DNA of 11,418 nt, taken from NCBI GenBank assembly GCA_035310015.1, contig DATGEO010000091.1, forward strand, positions 1 to 11,418, written 5' to 3'. A model generated the notes under the pieces. The model was not told the origin of the DNA, did not search any database, and saw nothing but the letters and a program-made list of their open reading frames with translations. Positions 1 through 6,045 of the stretch are shown here, piece after piece. How positions within the stretch are numbered: position 1 is the stretch's first letter; every line of letters begins with the position of its first letter. Made by a program: the position numbers and the translations under genes. The stretch is from DATGEO01 sp035310015. GTDB taxonomy: Bacteria; Chloroflexota; Dormibacteria; Dormibacterales; Dormibacteraceae.

Positions 1-142
1 GCGGCTCGCCGCGCTGGAAGGCGTAGACGCGGTCGCGCGAGTCGACGGCCACGCCCGGCACGTCACCGAGCGTCAGGCCCGCGGGCACCCGGCCCCAGCC
101 CTTGATCCACTCGAATCGAAACTGACCCGAGCCGACGATCAC
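1..142 (-). CDS. NHL-repeat beta-propeller protein, peptidyl-hydroxyglycine amidating-lyase-like (N-terminal fragment)
   Basis: Only the first 47 codons lie in the window; the gene runs off the left edge. Read from GTG at 142, the product begins VIVGSGQFRFEWIKGWG and continues with GVAVDSRDRVYAFQRG. The second stretch is the typical NHL blade signature (hydrophobic-AVD-x-x-x-R-V-Y). The opening resembles bacterial proteins annotated as peptidyl-alpha-hydroxyglycine alpha-amidating lyase family, which are six-bladed propellers; in most bacteria their true substrate is unknown. The GTG start overlaps the TGA stop of the upstream Ldh2-family dehydrogenase (GTGA, 139-142), so the two are probably co-transcribed and translationally coupled. 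There is no visible signal peptide. A lactonase-type role would fit the neighbouring sugar-acid enzymes, because many sugar lactonases are also six-bladed propellers, but this is only a guess from context. Confidence 0.7.
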   Translation of the reverse strand, partial: MIVGSGQFRFEWIKGWGRVPAGLTLGDVPGVAVDSRDRVYAFQRGEP

Positions 143-1185
143 AGGCCGCGCACCCCGAGCTCTTTCGCCAGCTCGTCGATCGCCACCCGGGTGCCGTTCG
201 GCACCGCGATCCCGTGCTCGGCGCGCCGCTCCCGCGAGCGCCACTCGGGCTCGCCCGGCATCAGGATCTCCTCGAAGCCCGGCGCGCGAGGCGCCTCGTG
301 CAGGCGGGACGCGAAGGCCTCGACCTGGGCGACGAACTCGGCCACGGGTAGGAAACGGCCGACGTCGATCGCGAGGATCGCCGTCCCGTTGCCGTTGTCG
401 TAGCCCGGCACCGACGACGCGCCCGTGCCGGAGAGGATCCCGCCGAGCACCTCCGCCATCACGCTCAGCCCGAAGCCTTTGTGCCCTCCGAACGTGGTCA
501 GGGCGCCCCCGTCGTAGAAGGCGGCGGTCGCCTCGGTCGGACGGCCCTCGCGGTCGACCACGGCCCCGGCCGGCGCGCTCTTGCCGGCCGCGTGGGCGAC
601 CTTCAGCTTGCCCTCCGCGATCGCGGCGGTCGCGAAATCGACCACCAGCGGGGACTTGCCCGGATGGCGTGGCGCGCCCCACGCCACCGGGTTCGTGCCG
701 AGCAGCCGCGTGTAACCGCCGTACGGCGCCACCGCCGAGCGTGCGTTGCAGGTCATGAACGCCATCCGTCCGGCGCGCGTCAGCGTCTCGATGTACTCGC
801 CCAGCCGTCCGATGTGATTGCAGCGCCGGATGGTTACCAGCGCCACGCCGTACTCCCCCGCAACGCCGGCCGCGTTGCGCGCCGCCAGCCGCGCCGCCGG
901 CTGGCCCCATCCCCACGCGCCGTCGACCCGCGCGCATCCGCCGCCCAGCGCCTCCACCGTCGCCCGCGCCGCCGGCAGCACCTGACCGCTGCGCACGTTC
1001 GCGATGTAGGACGTGAGCCGGATCACGCCATGCGAATCGTGCCCCGCGAGATTGGCGTCGACGAGCGACGACGCGACGATCGTCGCGAGGTCCTCCGGCG
1101 TTCCCGCCGCCTCGAGAATGGACGAGCTCACGCGCTCGAGCTCGGCCGCGGAGAAGCGCTCGGCGCCATGCACCGACCTGTCCAC
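139..1185 (-). CDS. Ldh2-family (malate/L-lactate-type) NAD(P)-dependent dehydrogenase
   Basis: The 348-residue protein has the length and motif order of the Ldh_2 family (malate, L-lactate, ureidoglycolate and related 2-hydroxyacid dehydrogenases, a fold distinct from classical LDH). Visible motifs are GHDSHG at about residues 48-53, NHIG with the expected catalytic His124, GTNPVAWG in the middle, and GGHKGFGL with the conserved lysine towards the C terminus. It should interconvert a 2-hydroxy acid and a 2-oxo acid in the cytoplasm; the substrate cannot be read from the sequence. The GTG start at 1185 has no Shine-Dalgarno site. It is preceded by TACCAT exactly seven bases upstream, as for a leaderless transcript. 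It is divergent from the Gfo/Idh gene and overlaps the downstream NHL gene by GTGA. An alternative GTG four codons in (1173) is possible. Confidence 0.88.
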   Translation of the reverse strand: MDRSVHGAERFSAAELERVSSSILEAAGTPEDLATIVASSLVDANLAGHDSHGVIRLTSYIANVRSGQVLPAARATVEALGGGCARVDGAWGWGQPAARLAARNAAGVAGEYGVALVTIRRCNHIGRLGEYIETLTRAGRMAFMTCNARSAVAPYGGYTRLLGTNPVAWGAPRHPGKSPLVVDFATAAIAEGKLKVAHAAGKSAPAGAVVDREGRPTEATAAFYDGGALTTFGGHKGFGLSVMAEVLGGILSGTGASSVPGYDNGNGTAILAIDVGRFLPVAEFVAQVEAFASRLHEAPRAPGFEEILMPGEPEWRSRERRAEHGIAVPNGTRVAIDELAKELGVRGL

Positions 1186-1192
1186 TTACGGC

Positions 1193-1198
1193 ATGGTA
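1193..1198 (-). promoter_or_regulatory. Candidate -10 box of a leaderless promoter for the Ldh2-family gene
   Basis: Read on the minus strand this is TACCAT, matching TANNNT. Seven bases (GCCGTAA) separate it from the GTG at 1185, which would put transcription start on or next to the start codon. No convincing -35 is seen, and no Shine-Dalgarno site exists upstream of the GTG. The box overlaps the first possible ATG (1193) of the divergent Gfo/Idh gene, so the two genes may compete for the same DNA. Confidence 0.4.
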
Positions 1199-1204
1199 GG
1201 GGCG

Positions 1205-2248
1205 ATGAGCTCGCCGGGGAAAGCGGGCCGCATCGGCATCGGCGTGGTCGGCGCCGGCGGCATCGTCCGCGACCGCCACGTCCCCGGCTTCAAGCGCATC
1301 GCCGGAGTCGAGCTGGTGGGTGTCGTGAACCGGAGCGAGGAAACCTCGCGGCGGGCGATGCGCGAGCACGGGTTCAAGAAGACGTACCCGTCGTGGCGCG
1401 AGCTGCTCGACGACAGCGACGTCGACGCTGTCGTCATCGCCACGTGGCCCTACCTCCACGCGCCGATCACCATCGCGGCGCTGGAGGCCGGGAAGCACGT
1501 GCTGTGCCAGGCGCGCATGGCGATGAACGGCGCGGAGGCGCGCGACATGCTCACGGCTTCGCGCGCGCGTCCTGAGCAGGTGACGATGGTCGTGCCCTCG
1601 CCGTACACGATTCCGGTCGATCGCACGATCCAGCGCCTGCTCCGCGAGCGGGCCATCGGCGACCTGCGCAGCGTGCGCGTGTTCTGGTCGCCAGGTCCGC
1701 GCGATCCCGAGATGCGCCTGCACTGGCGCCACCAGCGCGAGCTGTCCGGAAACAACGTGATGGCCCTGGGCATCGTCTACGAGGCCATGGCGCGCTGGCT
1801 TGGCCATGCGGTGGCCGTGCAGGCGGTGAGTCACGTGTTCGACCCGTTCAAGGTCGACGCGGCGGGCAACCGTGCGGTCTCGACCATCCCCGACCACGTC
1901 GCCTTCCTGGCGGAGTTTCCGGGGCCGGTGTTCGCGAGCCTGGAGATGTCCGCGCACACCCAGCACGAGAGCAGCTCCATCCTCTTCTTCGGCACCGGCG
2001 GCACCATCCGCCTGCGGCCCGCGGGCCTGCGCCTGGAGATGGCCACAGGAGAGGATGGATTCAAGCCGGTCGGGGCGCGGCCAGACGAGCGGCGGGATTG
2101 GCGCGTGGAGGAGGAGTTCATCGGCGCGATCCGCGGAGAGGAGACCGTGCACCTCACGGACTTCGCGACCGGCGCCGCCTACATGGCTTTCACCGACGCG
2201 GTCCAGGAATCGGCCGCCGGCGGCCGCCGCATCGACCTCTTTGCTTAG
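1205..2248 (+). CDS. Gfo/Idh/MocA-family oxidoreductase with altered catalytic motif
   Basis: The 347-residue protein has an N-terminal Rossmann fold (IGIGVVGAGGIV, residues about 10-21), the family's ATxxxxH region (ATWPYLHAP), AGKHVLC, and a C-terminal alpha/beta domain ending in short IDLFA. Members oxidise or isomerise sugars and related polyols with NAD(P). The usual EKP motif, whose lysine takes part in catalysis, is here Gln102-Ala103-Arg104 (CQARMA). It may therefore use different chemistry or act as a non-classical member. The ATG at 1205 is chosen because AGGGG lies just upstream, although the spacing is short; the in-frame ATG at 1193 is an alternative (351 residues). Open reading upstream of 1193 is antisense to the divergent dehydrogenase and is ignored. 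Its TAG stop shares bases with the stop of the convergent udh gene. Substrate unknown; the neighbours suggest a sugar acid. Confidence 0.85.
   Translation: MSSPGKAGRIGIGVVGAGGIVRDRHVPGFKRIAGVELVGVVNRSEETSRRAMREHGFKKTYPSWRELLDDSDVDAVVIATWPYLHAPITIAALEAGKHVLCQARMAMNGAEARDMLTASRARPEQVTMVVPSPYTIPVDRTIQRLLRERAIGDLRSVRVFWSPGPRDPEMRLHWRHQRELSGNNVMALGIVYEAMARWLGHAVAVQAVSHVFDPFKVDAAGNRAVSTIPDHVAFLAEFPGPVFASLEMSAHTQHESSSILFFGTGGTIRLRPAGLRLEMATGEDGFKPVGARPDERRDWRVEEEFIGAIRGEETVHLTDFATGAAYMAFTDAVQESAAGGRRIDLFA
2245..2248. other. Four-base overlap of convergent stop codons (TTAG)
   Basis: The plus-strand TAG (2246-2248) ends the Gfo/Idh gene and the minus-strand TAA (2247-2245) ends udh. The genes meet with no intergenic DNA, so there is no room between them for a dedicated terminator. 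Transcripts probably run into the opposite gene as antisense RNA. Confidence 0.85.
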
Positions 2249-3012
2249 GGCGTCGTGCCCGACCCGGTGAACTTGTCGCCGCCCTGGAACTCGTAGGGAG
2301 CGTTCTCCTCGACCTCGTCCTTGTAGATCTCAGAGTCGTCCTGCGGTTCGTAGCCTAGGCGCCGTCCCGGCTCGAGGTCCCACCAGAGCCGCGTGTTGCG
2401 CGAAACGCCGTAGACGATCGCGAAACCAAGGTCGGGCGACGTGAGGCACGCTGTGACCAGCCGCGCCAGATCGCCGGGCGAGAGCCAGGTCGAAAGGTTG
2501 CGCTCGTCCCTTGGCTTGGGCAGCGCCGAGCCGATGCGGATGCACGCGACCCGAAGCCCGAACTTGTCGTGGTACATGCTGCCGAGCGCCTCGCCGAAGA
2601 CCTTGCTCACGCCGTAATAGGTGTCGGGCTTGACGGGATCCGCCGGGCTCACGCGGCGCGTGATCGGGTAGTAACCGGTCGCGTGGTTCGACGACGCGAA
2701 CACGATGCGCCCGCAACCCTCGCGCCGCGCCGCCTCGAACACCGACCACGCGCCCAGGAGGTTCGAGTGCAGGATCTGGTCGAAAGGCGCCTCGACGGGG
2801 ATGCCGGCGAGGTGCACGCAGGCGTCGCAGCCCGCAAGCGCGCGCCGGGCGAACGCGAGGTCGGTGATGTCACCGGTCATCGCGACCTCCTGCTCTCGCG
2901 CCTCGACGGGCCTGATGTCGACGAGGCGCACCTCGTCCGCAAGTCCTCGGATGCCGGGACGAAGCAGCGAGGCGACGCCGCCCGCCGCGCCGGTGATGAC
3001 GAGCCGCTTCAG
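2245..3012 (-). CDS. udh: Probable uronate dehydrogenase (NAD-dependent epimerase/dehydratase superfamily)
   Basis: The product closely follows bacterial uronate dehydrogenase, which oxidises D-galacturonate or D-glucuronate with NAD+ to the aldarolactone. Numbering from the CTG at 3012 (255 residues; known Udh about 265), I see TGAAGGV at 7-13 for nucleotide binding, Asp32 after the second strand (favouring NAD over NADP), SSNH at 107-110 followed by GYYP, the catalytic Tyr133-x3-Lys137 (YGVSK), IRIGS near 158-162, WLS, VYG, and a late WWDLEP. The third glycine of the Rossmann motif is Ala14. No ATG, GTG or TTG lies between the upstream gene's end and the first beta strand. The only sensible start is CTG, whose CTGA overlaps the TGA of the YiiX-like gene. 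The frame stays open further upstream, but that part has an arginine/glycine-rich shadow composition. Confidence 0.78.
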   Translation of the reverse strand: MKRLVITGAAGGVASLLRPGIRGLADEVRLVDIRPVEAREQEVAMTGDITDLAFARRALAGCDACVHLAGIPVEAPFDQILHSNLLGAWSVFEAARREGCGRIVFASSNHATGYYPITRRVSPADPVKPDTYYGVSKVFGEALGSMYHDKFGLRVACIRIGSALPKPRDERNLSTWLSPGDLARLVTACLTSPDLGFAIVYGVSRNTRLWWDLEPGRRLGYEPQDDSEIYKDEVEENAPYEFQGGDKFTGSGTTP

Positions 3013-3545
3013 GGTCGAGCTCCGAACTTCTTGGCCAGGTCCGCGGGCAGGGTGATCTCGGGATCGAGATCCGCGAGCACGCCTCCAGCCTGCAGCGCAT
3101 GCACCACGAGCCCGGAGCATATCTGGTGATCGCGGCGCATGAGGCGAAGCGGCCAGCCCGTGAGCAGATAGATCGCGGCGCCCACGAGCGCGAGGTATCC
3201 AAACGCCTCACCGACCTGCGCCTTCGCGTATGCGACCGCGCGGTCCCGTCCGTCAGGCGGCAGCTCGGCGCCAAGCCGGACGAGGTGATACTCGTTCGCC
3301 TTGTAGCGCGAGATCGGGCTCTCGCGCACGCCGGTGCTCTCGGCTTCGACGACCGCGCCATCCTCCGCGACGATCAGCGCGCAGTGGCTCCAGTGCGCGT
3401 ACTGCGCATCGGCCCGGCGGAACCGCCGCTTCTCGCCGAAGCTGATGAGCCGCGAGATCGGGTTGTGGCGGTGGGTGAGGATGAAATCGCCGGGCGTGAA
3501 CTCGTGGGCTTCCTCGCCCGGGCCGTACCGCTCGACCTTCGCCAC
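3009..3545 (-). CDS. YiiX-like permuted NlpC/P60 cysteine peptidase/acyltransferase-fold protein
   Basis: The 178-residue protein shows the circularly permuted papain-like layout of the YiiX/YaeF-NlpC/P60 group: a PGDFILT strand near residues 18-24, HWSHCALIV with likely catalytic His54, VVEAES with Glu67/Glu69, and ICSGLVVHAL with likely nucleophile Cys143. Between them lies a hydrophobic stretch (about 117-136) that could touch a membrane. Related proteins act as peptidases, amidases or acyltransferases; the substrate here is unknown. There is no signal peptide. The GTG at 3545 is the only plausible start, since an in-frame TGA lies about 30 bases upstream; no good Shine-Dalgarno site is visible. 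It is first in a two-gene unit with udh (CTGA overlap at 3009-3012) and is divergent from the DUF1206 operon. Confidence 0.72.
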   Translation of the reverse strand: MAKVERYGPGEEAHEFTPGDFILTHRHNPISRLISFGEKRRFRRADAQYAHWSHCALIVAEDGAVVEAESTGVRESPISRYKANEYHLVRLGAELPPDGRDRAVAYAKAQVGEAFGYLALVGAAIYLLTGWPLRLMRRDHQICSGLVVHALQAGGVLADLDPEITLPADLAKKFGARP

Positions 3546-3614
3546 AAAACTTGAACGTGCACCCTGCCCCCCTCAGCCGTTCTCTTGTTAATAGATGTTG
3601 TTGGACGGTTGCGG
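3546..3614. promoter_or_regulatory. Divergent intergenic region with an AT-rich pocket
   Basis: This 69-bp gap separates the minus-strand YiiX-like gene from the plus-strand DUF1206 operon. It contains a run that is AT-rich against a GC-rich background (TTGTTAATAGATGTTGTT, 3585-3602). That run is a reasonable place for promoters in both directions, but I cannot assign convincing -35/-10 pairs. The minus-strand leader also holds a G-rich run (complement of 3563-3572), too far from the GTG to be an ordinary ribosome-binding site. Confidence 0.35.
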
Positions 3615-4463
3615 ATGGCGGTAGTCGGCAGGCCCGAGGTGGAGGCGCGGCGCGCGGCCGCCAACCCGGGGCTCAAGTTCCTGCAGCGGCTCGGCTACGT
3701 CGTGCGCGGAGTGCTGTACGTCACCATGGGCGTGCTCGCTCTCCGCATCGCCCTGGGCAAGCCCGGCGGCCATGCGACCGACCTCACCGGCAGCCTGGTA
3801 TACCTGATCCAGAACCCGTTTGGGATGTGGCTGCTCTTCGTCGCCATCGTCGGCCTCGCCGCGTACTCGCTGTGGGGCATCATCCGCGCGGTCTTCGATC
3901 CGCTGCACCGCGGCAGCGATCCGTCCGGCTACATGGAGAGGCTCGGCTTTCTGTCGAGCGCGACCTCCTACGGGGCGCTGGCGTTCTTCGGACTGCAGGT
4001 CCTGATCGGCGCCAGGCCGGCGTCGTCCGGAGGCGACTCGACGCAGAAGTCGCTCGTCGCGCTCTTCAACCATCCGGCGGGCGGCCTGCTGACCACCGGC
4101 GTCGGCGCGGTCGCGATCGCCATCGGCATCGGCCAGTTCACCGAAGCCTACCGCGCCAGGTTCGAGAACGACCTCAAGGGCGCCGAGATGACGAACACCG
4201 AGCGCGACGTCGCCGTGGCGCTCGGCCGCTTCGGCATGTTCTCGCGGGGAGTCATCTTCACGATCATCGGGTGGTTCGTGCTCCAGGCCGGGCTGCATCA
4301 CGACCCGAGTCAGGTGCAGGGCTTCGGCGGAGCTTTCACCTTCCTGCTCAGCAATCCTTTCGGTCCGTGGCTACTCGGCATTGTCGCGCTCGGACTGATC
4401 GCCCTCGGTTTTCACTCCTTCGCCTGCGCGCGTTGGGTGCGCTTGATGGGGAGCTCCTCATAG
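3615..4463 (+). CDS. DUF1206 family integral membrane protein
   Basis: The 282-residue protein is built of three copies of the DUF1206 unit, each a pair of membrane helices. The copies start at about residues 26 (LGYVVRGVLY), 109 (LGFLSSATSY) and 205 (FGMFSRGVIF). Units one and three share an NPFG-x-WLL turn (68-74 and 247-254). About six membrane segments are expected. The biochemical function of DUF1206 is not known. The ATG at 3615 is chosen because the mature-looking sequence begins just after it; TTG codons at 3585 and 3609 in the same frame are possible, and no clear Shine-Dalgarno site helps to choose. It is the first gene of an operon with the lipid kinase and two PAP2 phosphatases, which hints at work on, or protection of, the membrane. 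Confidence 0.85.
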   Translation: MAVVGRPEVEARRAAANPGLKFLQRLGYVVRGVLYVTMGVLALRIALGKPGGHATDLTGSLVYLIQNPFGMWLLFVAIVGLAAYSLWGIIRAVFDPLHRGSDPSGYMERLGFLSSATSYGALAFFGLQVLIGARPASSGGDSTQKSLVALFNHPAGGLLTTGVGAVAIAIGIGQFTEAYRARFENDLKGAEMTNTERDVAVALGRFGMFSRGVIFTIIGWFVLQAGLHHDPSQVQGFGGAFTFLLSNPFGPWLLGIVALGLIALGFHSFACARWVRLMGSSS

Positions 4464-5320
4464 CGTCCAGGCTCAAGGTCGCCCGGGGCACGAGCCTGGT
4501 GATCATCAGCGGCAAGGCGGGAACGATGACGCCGGCCGCGGAAGCGAAGATCCGCAAGGCCTTCCAGGAGAGCCTGGTCGTCGAGTTCGACCCAGACATG
4601 GACATCGAGAAGCTGGTCGCGCCTACCGCCGAGGTGGTGGTGGCGGGCGGTGACGGGAGCGTCGGCTGGGTGGTGCGCCGGCTGGTCGACGGCAAGCATC
4701 CGCTCGGCATCATCTCGCTCGGCACGTTCAACAACTTCGCCAGGTCGTTGCGCCTGCCCACGACTGTCGACGCCGCGATCCGCGTGATCAAGGAAGGCAA
4801 GCCAAGGCCGATCACGCTCGGCCGGGTCAACGGCCAGGTGTTCCTGGAGGCCGCCGCGATCGGGCTGTTCGGAGAGGCGATCGGCGCCGGCGAGGCGGCC
4901 AAAGACCGAGCGTTCGGAGACTTCGCGCAGGCGGCGCAGCGCGTGCTCGAGGCCAGGCCCTTCAAGTACGACCTGACGGGGGACATTCGCGGCTATGGCA
5001 CGGCCATGTCGCTGGTCTTCAGCAACACGAGCTCGATCGGATCGCAGCTTCCGGTGGGCGACAACACGCCGGAGGAGCCCTTCCTCGAGCTGTCACTTCA
5101 CTCCGGCTGGGGCCGCGGCGAGATCGTGAAGCGGGCGATAGCGCGCGCCCTTCCGTCGAAAGCCGGATACCAGGGAATCGGCCAGCTGTTCAAGTTCCGC
5201 AGCGTGGACGTCAAGACCACGCCGAGCGTGCGCATATACGCGGACAACTTCGAGGTCAGCCGTACGCCCGCGACGATAAGGGCGGAGCTGAGCGCGCTCA
5301 AGGTGATCCTTCCGCGATGA
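4433..5320 (+). CDS. Diacylglycerol kinase-family lipid kinase
   Basis: This belongs to the DAGK catalytic family (YegS/DgkB/LCB5-like), which phosphorylates diacylglycerol or related lipids with ATP at the inner membrane face. Motifs visible from a TTG start at 4433 (295 residues): VVVAGGDGS with the nucleotide-binding GGDG at 72-75, then LGIISLGTFNNFARSLRLP (family LGTxNxFAR), then FLEAAAIGLFGE, and a C-terminal beta domain ending SALKVILPR. The start is uncertain. TTG at 4433 overlaps DUF1206 by 31 bases and gives the normal family length; GTG at 4499 gives 273 residues and starts directly in the first strand (VIISGKAG). No good Shine-Dalgarno site supports either. The frame is open far upstream to 3551, but that part is an arginine-rich shadow of DUF1206. 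Its TGA overlaps the ATG of the next gene. Confidence 0.85.
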   Translation: MGALDGELLIASRLKVARGTSLVIISGKAGTMTPAAEAKIRKAFQESLVVEFDPDMDIEKLVAPTAEVVVAGGDGSVGWVVRRLVDGKHPLGIISLGTFNNFARSLRLPTTVDAAIRVIKEGKPRPITLGRVNGQVFLEAAAIGLFGEAIGAGEAAKDRAFGDFAQAAQRVLEARPFKYDLTGDIRGYGTAMSLVFSNTSSIGSQLPVGDNTPEEPFLELSLHSGWGRGEIVKRAIARALPSKAGYQGIGQLFKFRSVDVKTTPSVRIYADNFEVSRTPATIRAELSALKVILPR

Positions 5321-6045
5321 GCGCGCAGCCCGAGCGGGCGGCGAAAGAGGTCCTCGCCGGCGAGCCGCAGGAGGCGGCGCGCGCGTGGCTGGGTCCGCTC
5401 GTGTTCGCGATGTTCGCGCTCTTCGCCCTCGACACGTATCTGGTCGCGGCCGGCGCGCTGACCCGGATCTTCGACGTGCCCATCACGACGTTCGTGCAGG
5501 GCGTGAGCTGGGGCCCGCTGGTCTATCCGATGGAGCTCATCAACGCCAGCGCGGGCATCTGGCAGGAGCTCCTGGGCGCGGTGGCGATCGTCGTCATGTT
5601 CATCGTCGACCGACGCGCGGGATGGCTGATGTTGATCGGCAGCATATCGAGCCTGCTCGACAACGTCATCAAGCTCGTCATCTCCAGGCATCGGCCGCCC
5701 GCGGACCTGGTTCACATCCTTGTCCCCGCGACCGGCTTCAGCTACCCGAGCGGGCACGCGGTGTTCTTCACGTGGCTTGGCTTCATGGTCGCGGCGTCGT
5801 TGGCTCCGCGGGTCAAACCGTCATTCCGGCCGCTGCTGTGGCTGGGCGCCTTGATCCTTATCGCGCTGACGTGCCTCGCCCGCGTCTGGGCTGGCGATCA
5901 CTGGCCGAGCGACGTGCTCGGAGGCGTGATGCTCGGGACCGGCTGGTCGGCCTTCGTGCTGTGGCTGCCCGAACGTTGGTTGCCCTCGCCGAGCCTCAAG
6001 TGGTTCGGCGGCAGGCTCCGCCGGCCCGGTGCGAGCGGCAGTTGA
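5317..6045 (+). CDS. PAP2-superfamily membrane phosphatase, copy 1
   Basis: The 242-residue protein has five or six membrane segments (first at about 25-48) and the PAP2 acid-phosphatase signature: Lys119-x6-Arg126-Pro127 (KLVISRHRP), Pro-Ser-Gly-His at 144-147, and Ala188-Arg189-x5-His195-x3-Asp199. In the last motif the usual serine before arginine is alanine, while the catalytic His and Asp remain. Family members dephosphorylate phosphatidate, undecaprenyl diphosphate or similar lipids on the outer membrane face. The ATG at 5317 overlaps the kinase stop as ATGA, so kinase and phosphatase are translationally coupled. It aligns along its length with the next gene (shared WGPL, RRA-W, PSGH and HWP-D positions), pointing to an old tandem duplication. 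The substrate is not determined by the sequence. Confidence 0.88.
   Translation: MSAQPERAAKEVLAGEPQEAARAWLGPLVFAMFALFALDTYLVAAGALTRIFDVPITTFVQGVSWGPLVYPMELINASAGIWQELLGAVAIVVMFIVDRRAGWLMLIGSISSLLDNVIKLVISRHRPPADLVHILVPATGFSYPSGHAVFFTWLGFMVAASLAPRVKPSFRPLLWLGALILIALTCLARVWAGDHWPSDVLGGVMLGTGWSAFVLWLPERWLPSPSLKWFGGRLRRPGASGS

Noticed and set aside
481..1575. A 364-codon plus-strand frame across the Ldh2-family gene
   Set aside because: Very high arginine and no motifs; it lies antisense to and across two well-supported genes.
3013..3120. Upstream extension of the udh frame to 3120
   Set aside because: It overlaps the YiiX-like gene, encodes an arginine/glycine-rich stretch, and adds sequence before the normal first strand of the Rossmann fold.
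3551..4432. Upstream extension of the lipid-kinase frame to a 589-residue protein
   Set aside because: This part overlaps the DUF1206 gene, is arginine-rich and matches no fold. The kinase family length fits a start at 4433 or 4499.
5385..6041. Upstream extension of the second PAP2 frame into the first PAP2 gene
   Set aside because: Shadow of copy 1. The TTGA overlap gives a natural start at 6042.
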